Assembly (NCBI GenBank): GCA_937996535.1
Contig: CALKVF010000074.1
Coordinates: 23,349 to 87,348, forward strand
Direction of reading: 5' to 3'
DNA from: an uncultured Novosphingobium sp.
GTDB taxonomy: Bacteria; Pseudomonadota; Alphaproteobacteria; Sphingomonadales; Sphingomonadaceae
Length of the DNA: 64,000 nucleotides
In this document: positions 19,529 through 27,824 of the stretch, in pieces
Numbering within the stretch: position 1 is the stretch's first letter
How the letters are laid out: each line of letters starts with the position of its first letter
Program-made: the position numbers and the translations under genes
The notes under the pieces: model-generated
Told to the model about the DNA's origin: nothing
Databases searched by the model: none
The model's input: the letters and a program-made list of their open reading frames with translations, nothing else

Positions 19529-20448
19529 GCGCGATCGGCAGCCTGCCCGAGCTGTTTGGCTGGCTTGATGCCTTTGGCTTCAACATCGGCACCTACCGCA
19601 TCTCGATCTACCACGCGCTGCAGGTGCTGGTGGTCGCGGTGGGCGTGGTCGTCGCCGGGCGGCTGCTCAACATGGTGGTGCGCCGCCTGTTCCGGCGGAT
19701 GCACCGGCTTGATCCGGCGCAGCAATTGCTCGGCGAAAAGGTCAGCGCGATCATCGTCTGGGTCGGGCTGGTCCTGATCGGGATCGACATTCTCGGCATC
19801 AGCCTGACCGCGCTGACGGTCTTTTCCGGAGCCTTTGGTCTGGCCATCGGCTTTGGCCTGCAAAAGACCTTCGGCAACCTCATTTCGGGCATGATCCTAC
19901 TGGCCGACCGCTCGATCAAACCGGGCGATGTCATCGCCGTGGGGGATGGCGCCAACCGCACTGTCGGGCAGGTCAACCGCATCGGCATCCGCGCGGTATC
20001 GGTCATCACGCGTGACCGGATCGAATACCTGATCCCCAACGAACACCTGATGACCACCACGGTCGAAAACTGGTCGTTCACCGACCGCGACGTGCGGGTG
20101 AAGGTGCCGGTGGGGGTGGCCTATGGCACCGATCTGGATCTGGCCGAACAGCTGATGCAGCGCGCCGCGCACGAATCGCACCGCGTGCTTGATGAACCCG
20201 CGCCGGTGGTCTGGCTGGCGGGTTTCGGGGAAAATGCGGTCAATTTCGAAATCCTGATGTGGATCGACGATCCCGAGGCCGGGATCGGCAACATCCGCTC
20301 CGACGTGCTCAAGCGGGTCTGGCACCTGTTCCGCGAGCATGGCATCGCCCTGCCCTATCCCCAGCGCGACATTCACGTGAAGGAATGGCCCCAGGCATTC
20401 CAGCCTGCACCATCTGCACCGCCCGCACCCGCCGACCGCGATAGCTGA
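19525..20448 (+). CDS. MscS-family mechanosensitive ion channel
   Basis: Small-conductance mechanosensitive channel protein (307 aa), a homoheptamer in the inner membrane of known relatives. Two membrane helices (around residues 30-50 and 75-95) precede the pore-lining TM3 region, AFGLAIGFGLQKTFGNLISGMILL. The MscS beta domain follows (IKPGDVIAVGDGANRTVGQVNRIGIRA, then IPNEHLMTTTVENW), and then the alpha/beta C-terminal domain. The final 20 residues are Pro/Ala-rich. The start overlaps the metC stop, so it is translated with the sulfur genes, although its function is osmotic protection. Confidence 0.93.
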   Translation: MSAIGSLPELFGWLDAFGFNIGTYRISIYHALQVLVVAVGVVVAGRLLNMVVRRLFRRMHRLDPAQQLLGEKVSAIIVWVGLVLIGIDILGISLTALTVFSGAFGLAIGFGLQKTFGNLISGMILLADRSIKPGDVIAVGDGANRTVGQVNRIGIRAVSVITRDRIEYLIPNEHLMTTTVENWSFTDRDVRVKVPVGVAYGTDLDLAEQLMQRAAHESHRVLDEPAPVVWLAGFGENAVNFEILMWIDDPEAGIGNIRSDVLKRVWHLFREHGIALPYPQRDIHVKEWPQAFQPAPSAPPAPADRDS

Positions 20449-20510
20449 TCTTATCCCCTGCAAAGCCATTCTGGCTGGCATCGCCCGGCCCGGGTGCCCA
20501 TTGCAGCAGC

Positions 20511-21284
20511 ATGAGCAATTCCGCCTCCTCGCCCGCCAAGGTCTGGCTGGTCGGCGCCGGCCCCGGCGATCCCGATCTGCTGACGCTGCGCGCCGCGCGC
20601 CTGATCATGCGCGCCAGCCTGATCGTGCACGATGGGCTGGTCGATCCCGCGATCCTCGCGCTGGCCCGCGCCGATGCCCGGCTCGTCTCGGTCGCCAAGA
20701 GCCGCTCGCGCCACACCATGGCCCAGGGCGACATCAACGCGCTGCTGGTGCGTGAAGCCCTCGCGGGCCGCGAAGTCGTGCGCCTCAAGGGCGGCGATCC
20801 GTTCATTTTCGGGCGCGGCGGTGAAGAAGCCGAAGCCTGCCGTGCGGCCGGGGTTCCGGTCGAAGTCGTCCCCGGGATCAGCGCCGCGATTGGTGCTGCC
20901 GCCGCCGCACAGCTGCCGCTGACCCATCGCAAGGCGGCCTCGGTTGTCAGCTTCGTCGCCGGGCAATGCAAGGGCCTGTCGGACCAGAACTGGGCCGGGC
21001 TTGCCGGCAAGGGCCGCACGCTGGTGATCTACATGGGTGTCGTCACCGCCGAGGCGATCGCCGAAAAGCTGATCGCGGACGGCCTCGCCCCCGACATGCC
21101 CGTCGCCGTGATCGAAAACGCCACCCGCGCCAATATGCGGGTGTTGCGCAGCTCGCTGGCCGGGCTGCCCGCGCTGGTCACCGCCAAGAAAGTCAAAAGC
21201 CCTGCGCTGATCGTGATCGGTGAAGTCACGGCCCAGCCGCAGGACGAGGAATTGCGCGCGCTCGCGCTGGAGGTAGCACAGTGA
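20511..21284 (+). CDS. cobA: Uroporphyrinogen-III C-methyltransferase (SUMT)
   Basis: SAM-dependent enzyme (257 aa) that makes precorrin-2, the precursor of siroheme and B12. Key blocks: VWLVGAGPGDPDLLTLRAAR at the N-terminus, the SAM-binding RLKGGDPFIFGRGGEEAEAC, VVPGISAAIGAAAAAQLPLTHR, and ATRANMRVL. It is the methylase domain alone, without the CysG oxidase/ferrochelatase half, so that step must be encoded elsewhere. It begins the cobA-DUF2849-cysI-DUF934-cysH operon, supplying siroheme to CysI. The next gene's GTG overlaps its stop (GTGA). Confidence 0.95.
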   Translation: MSNSASSPAKVWLVGAGPGDPDLLTLRAARLIMRASLIVHDGLVDPAILALARADARLVSVAKSRSRHTMAQGDINALLVREALAGREVVRLKGGDPFIFGRGGEEAEACRAAGVPVEVVPGISAAIGAAAAAQLPLTHRKAASVVSFVAGQCKGLSDQNWAGLAGKGRTLVIYMGVVTAEAIAEKLIADGLAPDMPVAVIENATRANMRVLRSSLAGLPALVTAKKVKSPALIVIGEVTAQPQDEELRALALEVAQ

Positions 21285-21577
21285 AGATCCTGACCGGCAA
21301 TGACCTGAAGTCCGGCGCCGTCACCTGGTGGGACGGCACCGAATGGTCGCTCCATGTCGAAGACGCCGTCGATGTTGGCGAACACGCCGATCCCGTGATC
21401 GCGCGTGAACAGGCCGCGCGCCGCGTGACCGGCGCCTATGCCATCGATGCCGCCCGCGATGCCCAGGGCATCCGCCCGGCGCACATCAAGGAACGCATTC
21501 GCGCGCTCGGCCCCACCGTGCGCCCTGACCTGACACTGAAGCCGGCCGATCCCGAAGCCGGAAACTGGGTGATCTGA
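21281..21577 (+). CDS. DUF2849 domain protein
   Basis: 98 aa, soluble, no cysteines, no membrane segment. The start LTGNDLKSGAVTWWDG and the internal ARRVTGAYAIDAARD are characteristic of DUF2849 proteins, which sit next to assimilatory sulfite reductase genes in alphaproteobacteria. The start is GTG at 21281, overlapping the cobA stop, and the stop shares a base with the cysI ATG (TGATG). The tight double overlap suggests it is made in step with CysI. Function is unknown; an accessory role in siroheme loading or electron transfer is only an inference. Confidence 0.9.
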   Translation: MKILTGNDLKSGAVTWWDGTEWSLHVEDAVDVGEHADPVIAREQAARRVTGAYAIDAARDAQGIRPAHIKERIRALGPTVRPDLTLKPADPEAGNWVI

Positions 21578-23205
21578 TGTACAAGTACGATCAATACGAC
21601 CAGGCGATGGTCGATGCCCGCGTCGAGGAATTCCGCGATCAGGTGCGCCGCCGCCTCGATGGCAGCCTTGCCGAGGAAGCCTTCCGCCCGCTGCGCCTGA
21701 TGAACGGGCTCTACCTGCAGCTGCACGCCTACATGCTGCGCGTTGCCGTGCCCTATGGCACGCTGAACAGCGTCCAGATGCGCGCACTGGGCGATATCGC
21801 GGACAAGTATGACCGCGGCTATGGCCATTTCACCACCCGCCAGAACATTCAGTACAACTGGATCAAGCTGGAAGAGGCGCCCGATCTCCTGGCCGATCTC
21901 GCCAAGGTCGAGATGCACGCCATCCAGACCAGCGGCAACTGCATCCGCAACACCACCTCCGACCAGTTCGCCGGCGCCGCCGCCGACGAAGTGATCGATC
22001 CGCGCCCCTATGCCGAACTGATCCGCCAGTGGAGCACCTTCCACCCGGAATTCAGCTTCCTGCCGCGCAAGTTCAAGATGGCGGTGATCGCCAGCAGCAC
22101 CGACCGTGCGGCGATGCGCCTGCACGACATCGGGATCGAGATCGTGCGCAACGCCGCCGGTGAAATCGGCGCCGCGTTCTATGTCGGCGGGGGCATGGGC
22201 CGCACGCCGATGATCGCGCCGTGCATCAACGCCTTCGTGCCGATTGATCAGATGATCACCTATTCCGAGGCCTGCCTGCGCGTTTACAACCGCTATGGCC
22301 GCCGCGACAACAAGTACAAGGCGCGGATCAAGATCCTCGTCCACGAACTGGGTAAGGACGAATACACCCGCCAGGTCGAGGAAGAGTTCGCCCACCTGCT
22401 GACCCAGGGGATCGAACCGCCGCTCGCCGAACTCGAACGCATCCAGGCCCATTTCGCCGATCCCGCGTTCGAAACCGGGCTGAGCGATGCGATCGACCGC
22501 ACCGATCCCGACTTCGCGCTGTGGGTTGATCGCAACACCCATCCGCACAAGCAGCCGGGCTATGCGATCGTCAGCATCAGCCTGAAGCCGGTTGGCGGCA
22601 TCCCGGGCGATGCCAGCGCCGACCAGATCCGCGTCATGGGCGATCTGGCGCTGCGCTACAGCTTCGATGAGCTGCGCGTCACCCACACCCAGAACATCGT
22701 CCTGCCGCACGTCAAGCAGGCCGATCTCTACGCGCTGTGGCAGGTGCTGCAGGCCAACGATCTGGCGGCCGCCAACATCGACCGGATCGGCGATATCATC
22801 GCCTGCCCGGGGCTGGATTACTGCACGCTGGCCAATGCCCGCTCGATCCCGGTCGCGCAGAAGATTTCCGAGCGCATGGCCGCCAAGGAACAGGAAATCG
22901 GCGAGCTGAAGCTCAAGATTTCGGGCTGCATCAACGCTTGCGGCCATCACCACGCCGGCCACATCGGCATCCTCGGCGTCGACCGCAAGGGGGTGGAAAA
23001 CTACCAGCTCCTGCTCGGCGGCTGCGAAGGTGCGGACACCTCGCTCGGCCAGATCACCGGCCCGGGCTTTGACGAAGACGGGATCGTGGGCGCGGTTGAA
23101 CGCGCGACCGATTTCTATCTTGCCCAGCGCGCTGATGGCGAACGCTTCCTCGATACTTACCGCCGCATCGGCATGGCCCCGTTCAAGGAGGCGATCTATG
23201 GCTGA
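21577..23205 (+). CDS. cysI: Sulfite reductase hemoprotein (siroheme, [4Fe-4S])
   Basis: Assimilatory nitrite/sulfite reductase (542 aa) reducing sulfite to sulfide with six electrons. The siroheme-[4Fe-4S] ligands are visible as C410-x5-C416 (CPGLDYC) and C451-x3-C455 (CINAC), followed by GHHHAGHIGILG. The N-terminal ferredoxin-like halves contain GHFTTRQNIQYNW and FDELRVTHTQNIVLPHV, the paired siroheme/substrate segments. Neighbours cobA and cysH fix the function as sulfite rather than nitrite reduction. No flavoprotein CysJ is nearby, so a ferredoxin or other donor probably supplies electrons. Confidence 0.96.
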   Translation: MYKYDQYDQAMVDARVEEFRDQVRRRLDGSLAEEAFRPLRLMNGLYLQLHAYMLRVAVPYGTLNSVQMRALGDIADKYDRGYGHFTTRQNIQYNWIKLEEAPDLLADLAKVEMHAIQTSGNCIRNTTSDQFAGAAADEVIDPRPYAELIRQWSTFHPEFSFLPRKFKMAVIASSTDRAAMRLHDIGIEIVRNAAGEIGAAFYVGGGMGRTPMIAPCINAFVPIDQMITYSEACLRVYNRYGRRDNKYKARIKILVHELGKDEYTRQVEEEFAHLLTQGIEPPLAELERIQAHFADPAFETGLSDAIDRTDPDFALWVDRNTHPHKQPGYAIVSISLKPVGGIPGDASADQIRVMGDLALRYSFDELRVTHTQNIVLPHVKQADLYALWQVLQANDLAAANIDRIGDIIACPGLDYCTLANARSIPVAQKISERMAAKEQEIGELKLKISGCINACGHHHAGHIGILGVDRKGVENYQLLLGGCEGADTSLGQITGPGFDEDGIVGAVERATDFYLAQRADGERFLDTYRRIGMAPFKEAIYG

Positions 23206-23641
23206 AGTCCAGTTCCGGTTCCGCGATGACGAACCGGTCGCCGATCCCGGCGTTACCGTCGATGCCTTTGGCGAACAGACCAACGCCGCGGCCGTGCGGA
23301 TCGAACCGGGCGATGATGCCCGCGATCTTCTGCCGCACCTTGATCGCATCCGTCTGGTCGAAGTGAACTTCCCGGTGTTTGGCGATGGCCGCGGCTATTC
23401 GGCGGCGCGGATCCTGCGCGAAGCGGGCTATGCCGGCGAACTGCGCGCCGTGGGCGAAGTGCTGATCGATCAGCTCGCCTATATGCGCCGCTGCGGGTTC
23501 GATGCCTTCGCGCCCGAAGCTGCGCTGGATCCGGCCGATGCCGATGCCGCCTTTGGCCGCTATGGCGAGGTTTACCAGCCGACCGTTGATGGCCGCGCGC
23601 CGATCTGGGCCAAGCGCCACGGGATCGCGGCGAATGGGTGA
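23198..23641 (+). CDS. DUF934 protein of the sulfite reductase operon
   Basis: 147 aa, soluble. It contains the DUF934 pattern: VEVNFPVFGDGRGYSAARIL, then AGELRAVGEVLIDQLAYMRRCGFDAF. The ATG at 23198 overlaps the cysI end by 8 nt, and its own stop overlaps the cysH start by 8 nt, so it is locked between the two reductase genes. The family occurs almost always beside cysI or cysH and has no established biochemical role to my knowledge. A single Cys (in MRRCGFDAF) is present. Confidence 0.9.
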   Translation: MAEVQFRFRDDEPVADPGVTVDAFGEQTNAAAVRIEPGDDARDLLPHLDRIRLVEVNFPVFGDGRGYSAARILREAGYAGELRAVGEVLIDQLAYMRRCGFDAFAPEAALDPADADAAFGRYGEVYQPTVDGRAPIWAKRHGIAANG

Positions 23642-24428
23642 AGCCGCCCGCAGCATCGACCGGCTCGACACTGCCCCCCGCTTTACCGCGGCGGATGCCG
23701 AAGCGCTCAACGCGCGCTTCGCTGGCGTGGCGACGCACGAGATGCTCGAAGCGGTGCTCAAGGAAGGACTGGCCGGGCGGATCGCCTCGGTGTCCAGCTT
23801 TGGCGCGGAATCCGCAGTGCTGCTGCACCTGATCGCCAGCATCGATCCCGGCGTGCCGGTGCTGTTCCTCGATACCGGCAAGCACTTTCCCGAAACGCTG
23901 GCCTACCGCGATGAACTGGTCCGGCGGATCGGGCTCACGAACCTGATCAATCTGACCCCCGATGCCGAGGCGCTGGCCAAGCGCGATGAAAGCGGGCTGC
24001 GCTGGTCCTATGACCCGGATGGCTGCTGCGAAATCCGCAAGGTCGCCCCGCTGGCGGGGGCGCTGGCCGGGTTCGATGCCAGCTTCACCGGCCGCAAGGG
24101 CTTTCAGAGCGCGACCCGCGCGGGCCTTGCCCGGTTCGAGATCGACACCACCGATGCCGCCGGAAGGCTCAAGGTCAATCCGCTGGCCGATTGGTCAAGC
24201 GACCAGATCGAAACCTATTTCGCGGCCACCGGCCTGCCCCCGCATCCGCTGGTCGCGCAGGGCTATCCCTCGATCGGCTGCTCGCCCTGCACCAGCAAGG
24301 TCGCCGCCGGCGAAGACCCGCGCGCGGGCCGCTGGCGCGGTTGGGACAAGACCGAGTGCGGGATCCACGTCGATGGCGCCGCTGAACCCGTCAGCGATCT
24401 GCCCCCGGGTTACGATCCGGCGTTCTGA
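23634..24428 (+). CDS. cysH: Assimilatory APS reductase, [4Fe-4S] type
   Basis: 264 aa phosphoadenylyl/adenylyl-sulfate reductase producing sulfite. The P-loop-like SSFGAESAVLLHL is near residue 54. The four cluster cysteines of APS-type enzymes are present (C131-C132 in GCCEIRK and C216-x2-C219 in CSPCTSK), with the catalytic nucleophile C242 in KTECGIHV. The CC and CxxC pairs separate APS reductases from the PAPS type, so sulfate is probably reduced from APS. The start at 23634 overlaps the DUF934 stop. The 3' end overlaps the convergent LuxR-type gene by 19 nt. Confidence 0.96.
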   Translation: MGEAARSIDRLDTAPRFTAADAEALNARFAGVATHEMLEAVLKEGLAGRIASVSSFGAESAVLLHLIASIDPGVPVLFLDTGKHFPETLAYRDELVRRIGLTNLINLTPDAEALAKRDESGLRWSYDPDGCCEIRKVAPLAGALAGFDASFTGRKGFQSATRAGLARFEIDTTDAAGRLKVNPLADWSSDQIETYFAATGLPPHPLVAQGYPSIGCSPCTSKVAAGEDPRAGRWRGWDKTECGIHVDGAAEPVSDLPPGYDPAF

Positions 24429-24928
24429 GCCGGATCGAGCAAGTCCTCGATGAACAGGCTGACCAGCGCAGCCTGACTGGCGACCCCGGCCTTGGCATAA
24501 ACGTGGCTAAGCTGCGCGCGCACCGTGCCTTGCGAGGCCCCGCGCAGCCGCGCGATCTCCCCCGCATCGCAGCCCTTGAGCGCAAACAGCGCGACTTCGC
24601 TTTCCGCCGCCGTCAGACCCCAGCCGCGAAACCGCTCGGCAATGTGTTCAGCCAGCGCGCCAGAGGCCACCGCCAGCGCCTGTTCGCGGCGGCGGGCATC
24701 GGCCAGCAGGACGCGGGTGTGCCAGGCGCCCAGCACCACCCCGGCCAGCAGCGCGAAAGCAATCAGCGCCTCCACCGCAATATGCCGGGTCACGCCGTCT
24801 TCGGACACATCGCCCAGCGCATCAGCGACGAAGAACACCGCCGCCACCGCCTGAACCACGACGATCGCCGCGACCAACAGAACCTGCCGGTCGCGGCGTT
24901 GTGCCGTCGGGGACTGCGCTTGCTTCAT
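24410..24928 (-). CDS. Membrane-anchored LuxR-type transcription regulator
   Basis: 172 aa. Two N-terminal membrane segments (around VLLVAAIVVVQAVAAVFFVA and IAFALLAGVVLGAWHTRVLL) are followed by a short helical linker and a C-terminal GerE/LuxR helix-turn-helix (GLTAAESEVALFALKGCDAGEIARLRG, then SQGTVRAQLSHVYAKAG). No receiver or autoinducer domain is present, so the membrane part may be the sensor. The ATG at 24928 is preferred to the upstream frame, which would run into the cytochrome gene. It starts 10 bp after the b561 stop, indicating one transcript. Confidence 0.85.
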   Translation of the reverse strand: MKQAQSPTAQRRDRQVLLVAAIVVVQAVAAVFFVADALGDVSEDGVTRHIAVEALIAFALLAGVVLGAWHTRVLLADARRREQALAVASGALAEHIAERFRGWGLTAAESEVALFALKGCDAGEIARLRGASQGTVRAQLSHVYAKAGVASQAALVSLFIEDLLDPAQNAGS

Positions 24929-24938
24929 CCCGGCCCTT

Positions 24939-25637
24939 TCAGGCGCGGCGGCTACCACCCGGCAGCATCGCACCCACGATCTCGCGGCCACTGCGGCGCG
25001 TTTCGAACACCACCCCCATAAGGTGCAGCGCGATCAGGAGATAGAGCAAGTTGACGGCGACTTCATGGACTTCGGCCAAGCCCTCGTCTTCCTCGCCGCC
25101 CTGACCGCCTTCACCGCCTTCGCGTTCTGCCGCCTCGCGGCGTTCCGCCACCGGCGGGCGCTGCTCTGCTGCCTCCTCGCGGGCTTCGTCAGCTTCGCCC
25201 TTGCCACCTTCGCGCGCCTCGCCCTCACTGCCTTCGCGGCCTTCAACGGCGGAGGGATTGGCAGGCGGCGGGCCCGACATGGCGATGCCGCTGCCGATCA
25301 CCACCAGCAGCGTGCCCCAGATCGCATAGACCATCAGCGCGCCAAGCGGATTGTGCGAGGTGTGGCGGGTAATCTCGCCGCGCCCGATTTCCCCGAGATG
25401 CGCCACGGCCCGCGCGGGGCTGGGCGGAAAGGCGCTGAAGCGCGCCTCGCGCGGGCCGATCAGGCCCCACAGCAGCCGCAAGGCCAGGAGCGCCGCCAGG
25501 CCATAGCCCACCCAGATGTGCCAGCCCGAGCCTTCCTCGGTGATCAGCGCGTTGCCGATCACGGCGGCCACGATCCCCCAATGCGTCAATTTGACCAGCG
25601 GATCCCAGCGGCGCGGCGGTTGCGAATTGTCGTCCAT
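24939..25637 (-). CDS. Cytochrome b561-family membrane protein with charged loop insert
   Basis: 232 aa, four membrane helices. Likely heme-ligand histidines sit in KLTHWGIV (H19), GWHIWVGYGL (H40), EVHEVAVNLL (H191) and LIALHLMGVV (H205), matching the bacterial b561 pattern. TM3 is introduced by HNPLGALMVY. Between TM3 and TM4, residues 124-187 form a Glu/Arg/Gly-rich low-complexity insert predicted to be periplasmic. The role would be transmembrane electron transfer; the partner is unknown. The start at 25637 has a TCTGGAGCATCAC upstream site. It is followed by the membrane LuxR-type regulator in an apparent operon. Confidence 0.88.
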   Translation of the reverse strand: MDDNSQPPRRWDPLVKLTHWGIVAAVIGNALITEEGSGWHIWVGYGLAALLALRLLWGLIGPREARFSAFPPSPARAVAHLGEIGRGEITRHTSHNPLGALMVYAIWGTLLVVIGSGIAMSGPPPANPSAVEGREGSEGEAREGGKGEADEAREEAAEQRPPVAERREAAEREGGEGGQGGEEDEGLAEVHEVAVNLLYLLIALHLMGVVFETRRSGREIVGAMLPGGSRRA

Positions 25638-25722
25638 GTGATGCTCCAGATACCCTCCCGGCACGGGCGGACTTGGAGCATGGGACGACCGATTTCGAGC
25701 CACAGGCGCTTATATTGCCGCG

Positions 25723-25740
25723 CCTAAGCAGCTGCTTAGG
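25723..25740. promoter_or_regulatory. Perfect 18-bp palindrome, candidate operator
   Basis: CCTAAGCAGCTGCTTAGG is an uninterrupted palindrome directly after the epimerase stop and 86 bp upstream of the b561 start. It has no loop and no T-run on either strand, which argues against a terminator and for a dimeric repressor or activator site controlling b561 and its regulator gene. Confidence 0.5.
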
Positions 25741-26652
25741 TCAGATCCAGCGGTTATCGCGGTACCACTGCGCCGTGGCCTTGAGCCCGGCGCGGGTCGG
25801 CACTTGCGGCTGCCACAGCTCAGCGGGCGGGCGCGCGCCGTGGCTGACCACCCAATCGGGATGGGCCATGTAGCCCACCCGGTCGAGCGTCAGCTTGGCC
25901 TTGTCCCGGCGCAGGAAGCGGTCCGCCCGCGCCGCGCGCTCCAGCGATCCGCGCGAAAGGTGCAGCACCCAGGGCCGCCGCCCCATCGCCCAACCGATCG
26001 CGCGGGCCATCTCGTAATGGCTCCAGCCGCCCTTGCGCCCGTCATCGGGCTCGAACACCTGCTGGCTCACCCCTTCGCCGCCCGGCACCAGCGCCAGCAG
26101 TAGCCGGGCCAGATCCTCGACATGGATCAGCGAGGCCCGGCCCTCGCGCGGGGGCATGGGCATCACCCCCCAGCGGGCGAGGCGGAACATCTCGAACATC
26201 TCGGTATCGCGCGGGCCATAGATCGCGGGCGGGCGCACGATGGTCCAATCGAGCCCGCTCGCCCGGACCAGCTTTTCCGCCTTGGCCTTCGATGCGCCAT
26301 AGGCCGAAAGATCAGGCTCGCGCGCCGAGAGCGAGGAAACGCAGATGAACCGTTCCACCCCTTCGGCCTTGGCGGCCTCGATCAGGGCGAGCGTGCCGGT
26401 GACATTGCCAGCCTCAAATCCGGCGGCATCGGGCGCGTTGACCACCCCGGCTACGTGGATCACCGCTTCGGCCCCGCGCACCAGTTGGCGCAGCGCATCG
26501 CGGGCTTCAAGATCGCCCCTGATCCATTCGACCCCGCCGCGCGGCGCCTGGGCCCGCCGCGCGAGCGCGCGAACGTCAGCCCCGCCAGCCAGCGCCGCAT
26601 CGAGCAGGGCCTGACCGACAAAGCCGGTCGCACCGGTAATCGCCAGGGTCAC
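25741..26652 (-). CDS. NAD-dependent epimerase/dehydratase family protein
   Basis: Extended SDR (303 aa). The Rossmann motif ITGATGFVGQALL (GxxGxxG) is at residues 5-17. Then come VIHVAGVVNAPD, the SSLSAREPDLSAYGASKAKAE region holding the Ser and Tyr-x3-Lys catalytic residues (YGASKAK), and WTIVRPPAIYGPRD. The start is GTG at 26652, overlapping the proB stop (GTGA), so translation is probably coupled. NDUFA9-like and UDP-sugar epimerase subfamilies are both possible; the substrate is unknown. It ends in NRWI beside the palindrome. Confidence 0.9.
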   Translation of the reverse strand: MTLAITGATGFVGQALLDAALAGGADVRALARRAQAPRGGVEWIRGDLEARDALRQLVRGAEAVIHVAGVVNAPDAAGFEAGNVTGTLALIEAAKAEGVERFICVSSLSAREPDLSAYGASKAKAEKLVRASGLDWTIVRPPAIYGPRDTEMFEMFRLARWGVMPMPPREGRASLIHVEDLARLLLALVPGGEGVSQQVFEPDDGRKGGWSHYEMARAIGWAMGRRPWVLHLSRGSLERAARADRFLRRDKAKLTLDRVGYMAHPDWVVSHGARPPAELWQPQVPTRAGLKATAQWYRDNRWI

Positions 26653-27779
26653 AGCAGGACCATCTGATCGCGGTGCACCACGGCCGAGCGCGGGGCATAG
26701 CCCAGCAACGCGGCCTGATCACCCGATTGCGTCCCCATCAGCCGCGCGCATTCAAGCGCATCGTATTCCGCCAGCCCGTGGGCCAGCGTTGCCCCGTCAT
26801 CATCGCGGATGGCCACGGCATCGCCGCGCTGGAACTCACCCTCAACCCCGATGATCCCGGCAGCCAGCAGACTGCCGCCGCGCGCCAAAGCCCGCGCCGC
26901 GCCGGCATCGACCGTCAGCGCGCCTTTCAGCCGCAGCCGCCCGCCCAGCCACGCCTTGCGCGCGGCATCCTTGCGGCGGGGGAGAAACAACGTGCCGATC
27001 CCCTGCTGGCAGGCCCGCGCCACCGGCGCATCGTGGAGCCCGCTGGCAATCGCCAGCGCGATCCCCGCGCGTTCGGCGATTTCGGCTGCCTGCAACTTCG
27101 AGGTCATCCCGCCCGAGCCCATGCCCGACGACGACCCGCCCGTGGCCATGGCGTGAATTTCCGCCGTGATACCGCGCACCTCGGCCAGCATGGTCGCCCC
27201 CGGCTCAGCCGGATTGCGATCGAACAGCCCATCGACATCGGACAATAGCAGCACCGCATCAGCCCGCGCTGCCTGGGCGACGCGCGCGGCAAGGCGGTCA
27301 TTATCGCCAAAGCGGATTTCCTGGGTGGCGACCGAATCGTTCTCGTTGATCACCGGCACCGCGCCCGCATCGAGCAGCCGGGTCAGCGTGGCCGTGGCGT
27401 TGAGATAGCGCCGCCGGTCTTCCAGATCATCCAGCGTCAGCAACAATTGCGCCGCGGTCAGCCCGTGCGCGCCCAGCAATTCGGCCCAAAGCCCCGACAG
27501 CGCGATCTGCCCGACCGCAGCAGCGGCCTGCGCATCAGCGAGGCTGCCGCGCCCGCCCTTGTCGAGCCCGAGCCGCGCCGCGCCCAGCGCGATCGAGCCC
27601 GAGGAGACGACGATCACATCCTGCCCGCGCCCGCGCGCTGCCGCGATTTCGGCAACCAGGCCTTCCAGCCACGGACGCCGCACCCCATCCTTGCCGACCA
27701 GCAAAGACGAGCCGACCTTGACCACCAGACGGGGGCAGGTTGCGGCATCGGCGAGGTCGCTAAGGCGGGTAATCTTCAT
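26649..27779 (-). CDS. proB: Glutamate 5-kinase with PUA domain
   Basis: First enzyme of proline synthesis, phosphorylating glutamate (376 aa). The amino-acid-kinase domain has VVKVGSSLLVG at the start, VSSGSIALGAARLG, INENDSVATQEIRFGDND (glutamate/ATP site) and GGMTSKLQAAEIAERAGIA. The C-terminal ~110 residues form a PUA domain (LKGALTVDAGAARAL, GDQAALLGYAP). It follows obg by 45 bp, the familiar obg-proB order. proC lies 3 kb away in the same orientation; proA is not in the window. Confidence 0.96.
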   Translation of the reverse strand: MKITRLSDLADAATCPRLVVKVGSSLLVGKDGVRRPWLEGLVAEIAAARGRGQDVIVVSSGSIALGAARLGLDKGGRGSLADAQAAAAVGQIALSGLWAELLGAHGLTAAQLLLTLDDLEDRRRYLNATATLTRLLDAGAVPVINENDSVATQEIRFGDNDRLAARVAQAARADAVLLLSDVDGLFDRNPAEPGATMLAEVRGITAEIHAMATGGSSSGMGSGGMTSKLQAAEIAERAGIALAIASGLHDAPVARACQQGIGTLFLPRRKDAARKAWLGGRLRLKGALTVDAGAARALARGGSLLAAGIIGVEGEFQRGDAVAIRDDDGATLAHGLAEYDALECARLMGTQSGDQAALLGYAPRSAVVHRDQMVLL

Positions 27780-27824
27780 CAGCGCGGGCTTAGCAATTGG
27801 CGGCGCGCTATCAAGTTTTTTGGT

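Noticed and set aside
21436..23349. 637-codon minus-strand open frame opposite cysI
   Set aside because: Antisense to a clear sulfite reductase gene with its motifs; the translated product has no domain pattern and arises from the GC-rich third positions.
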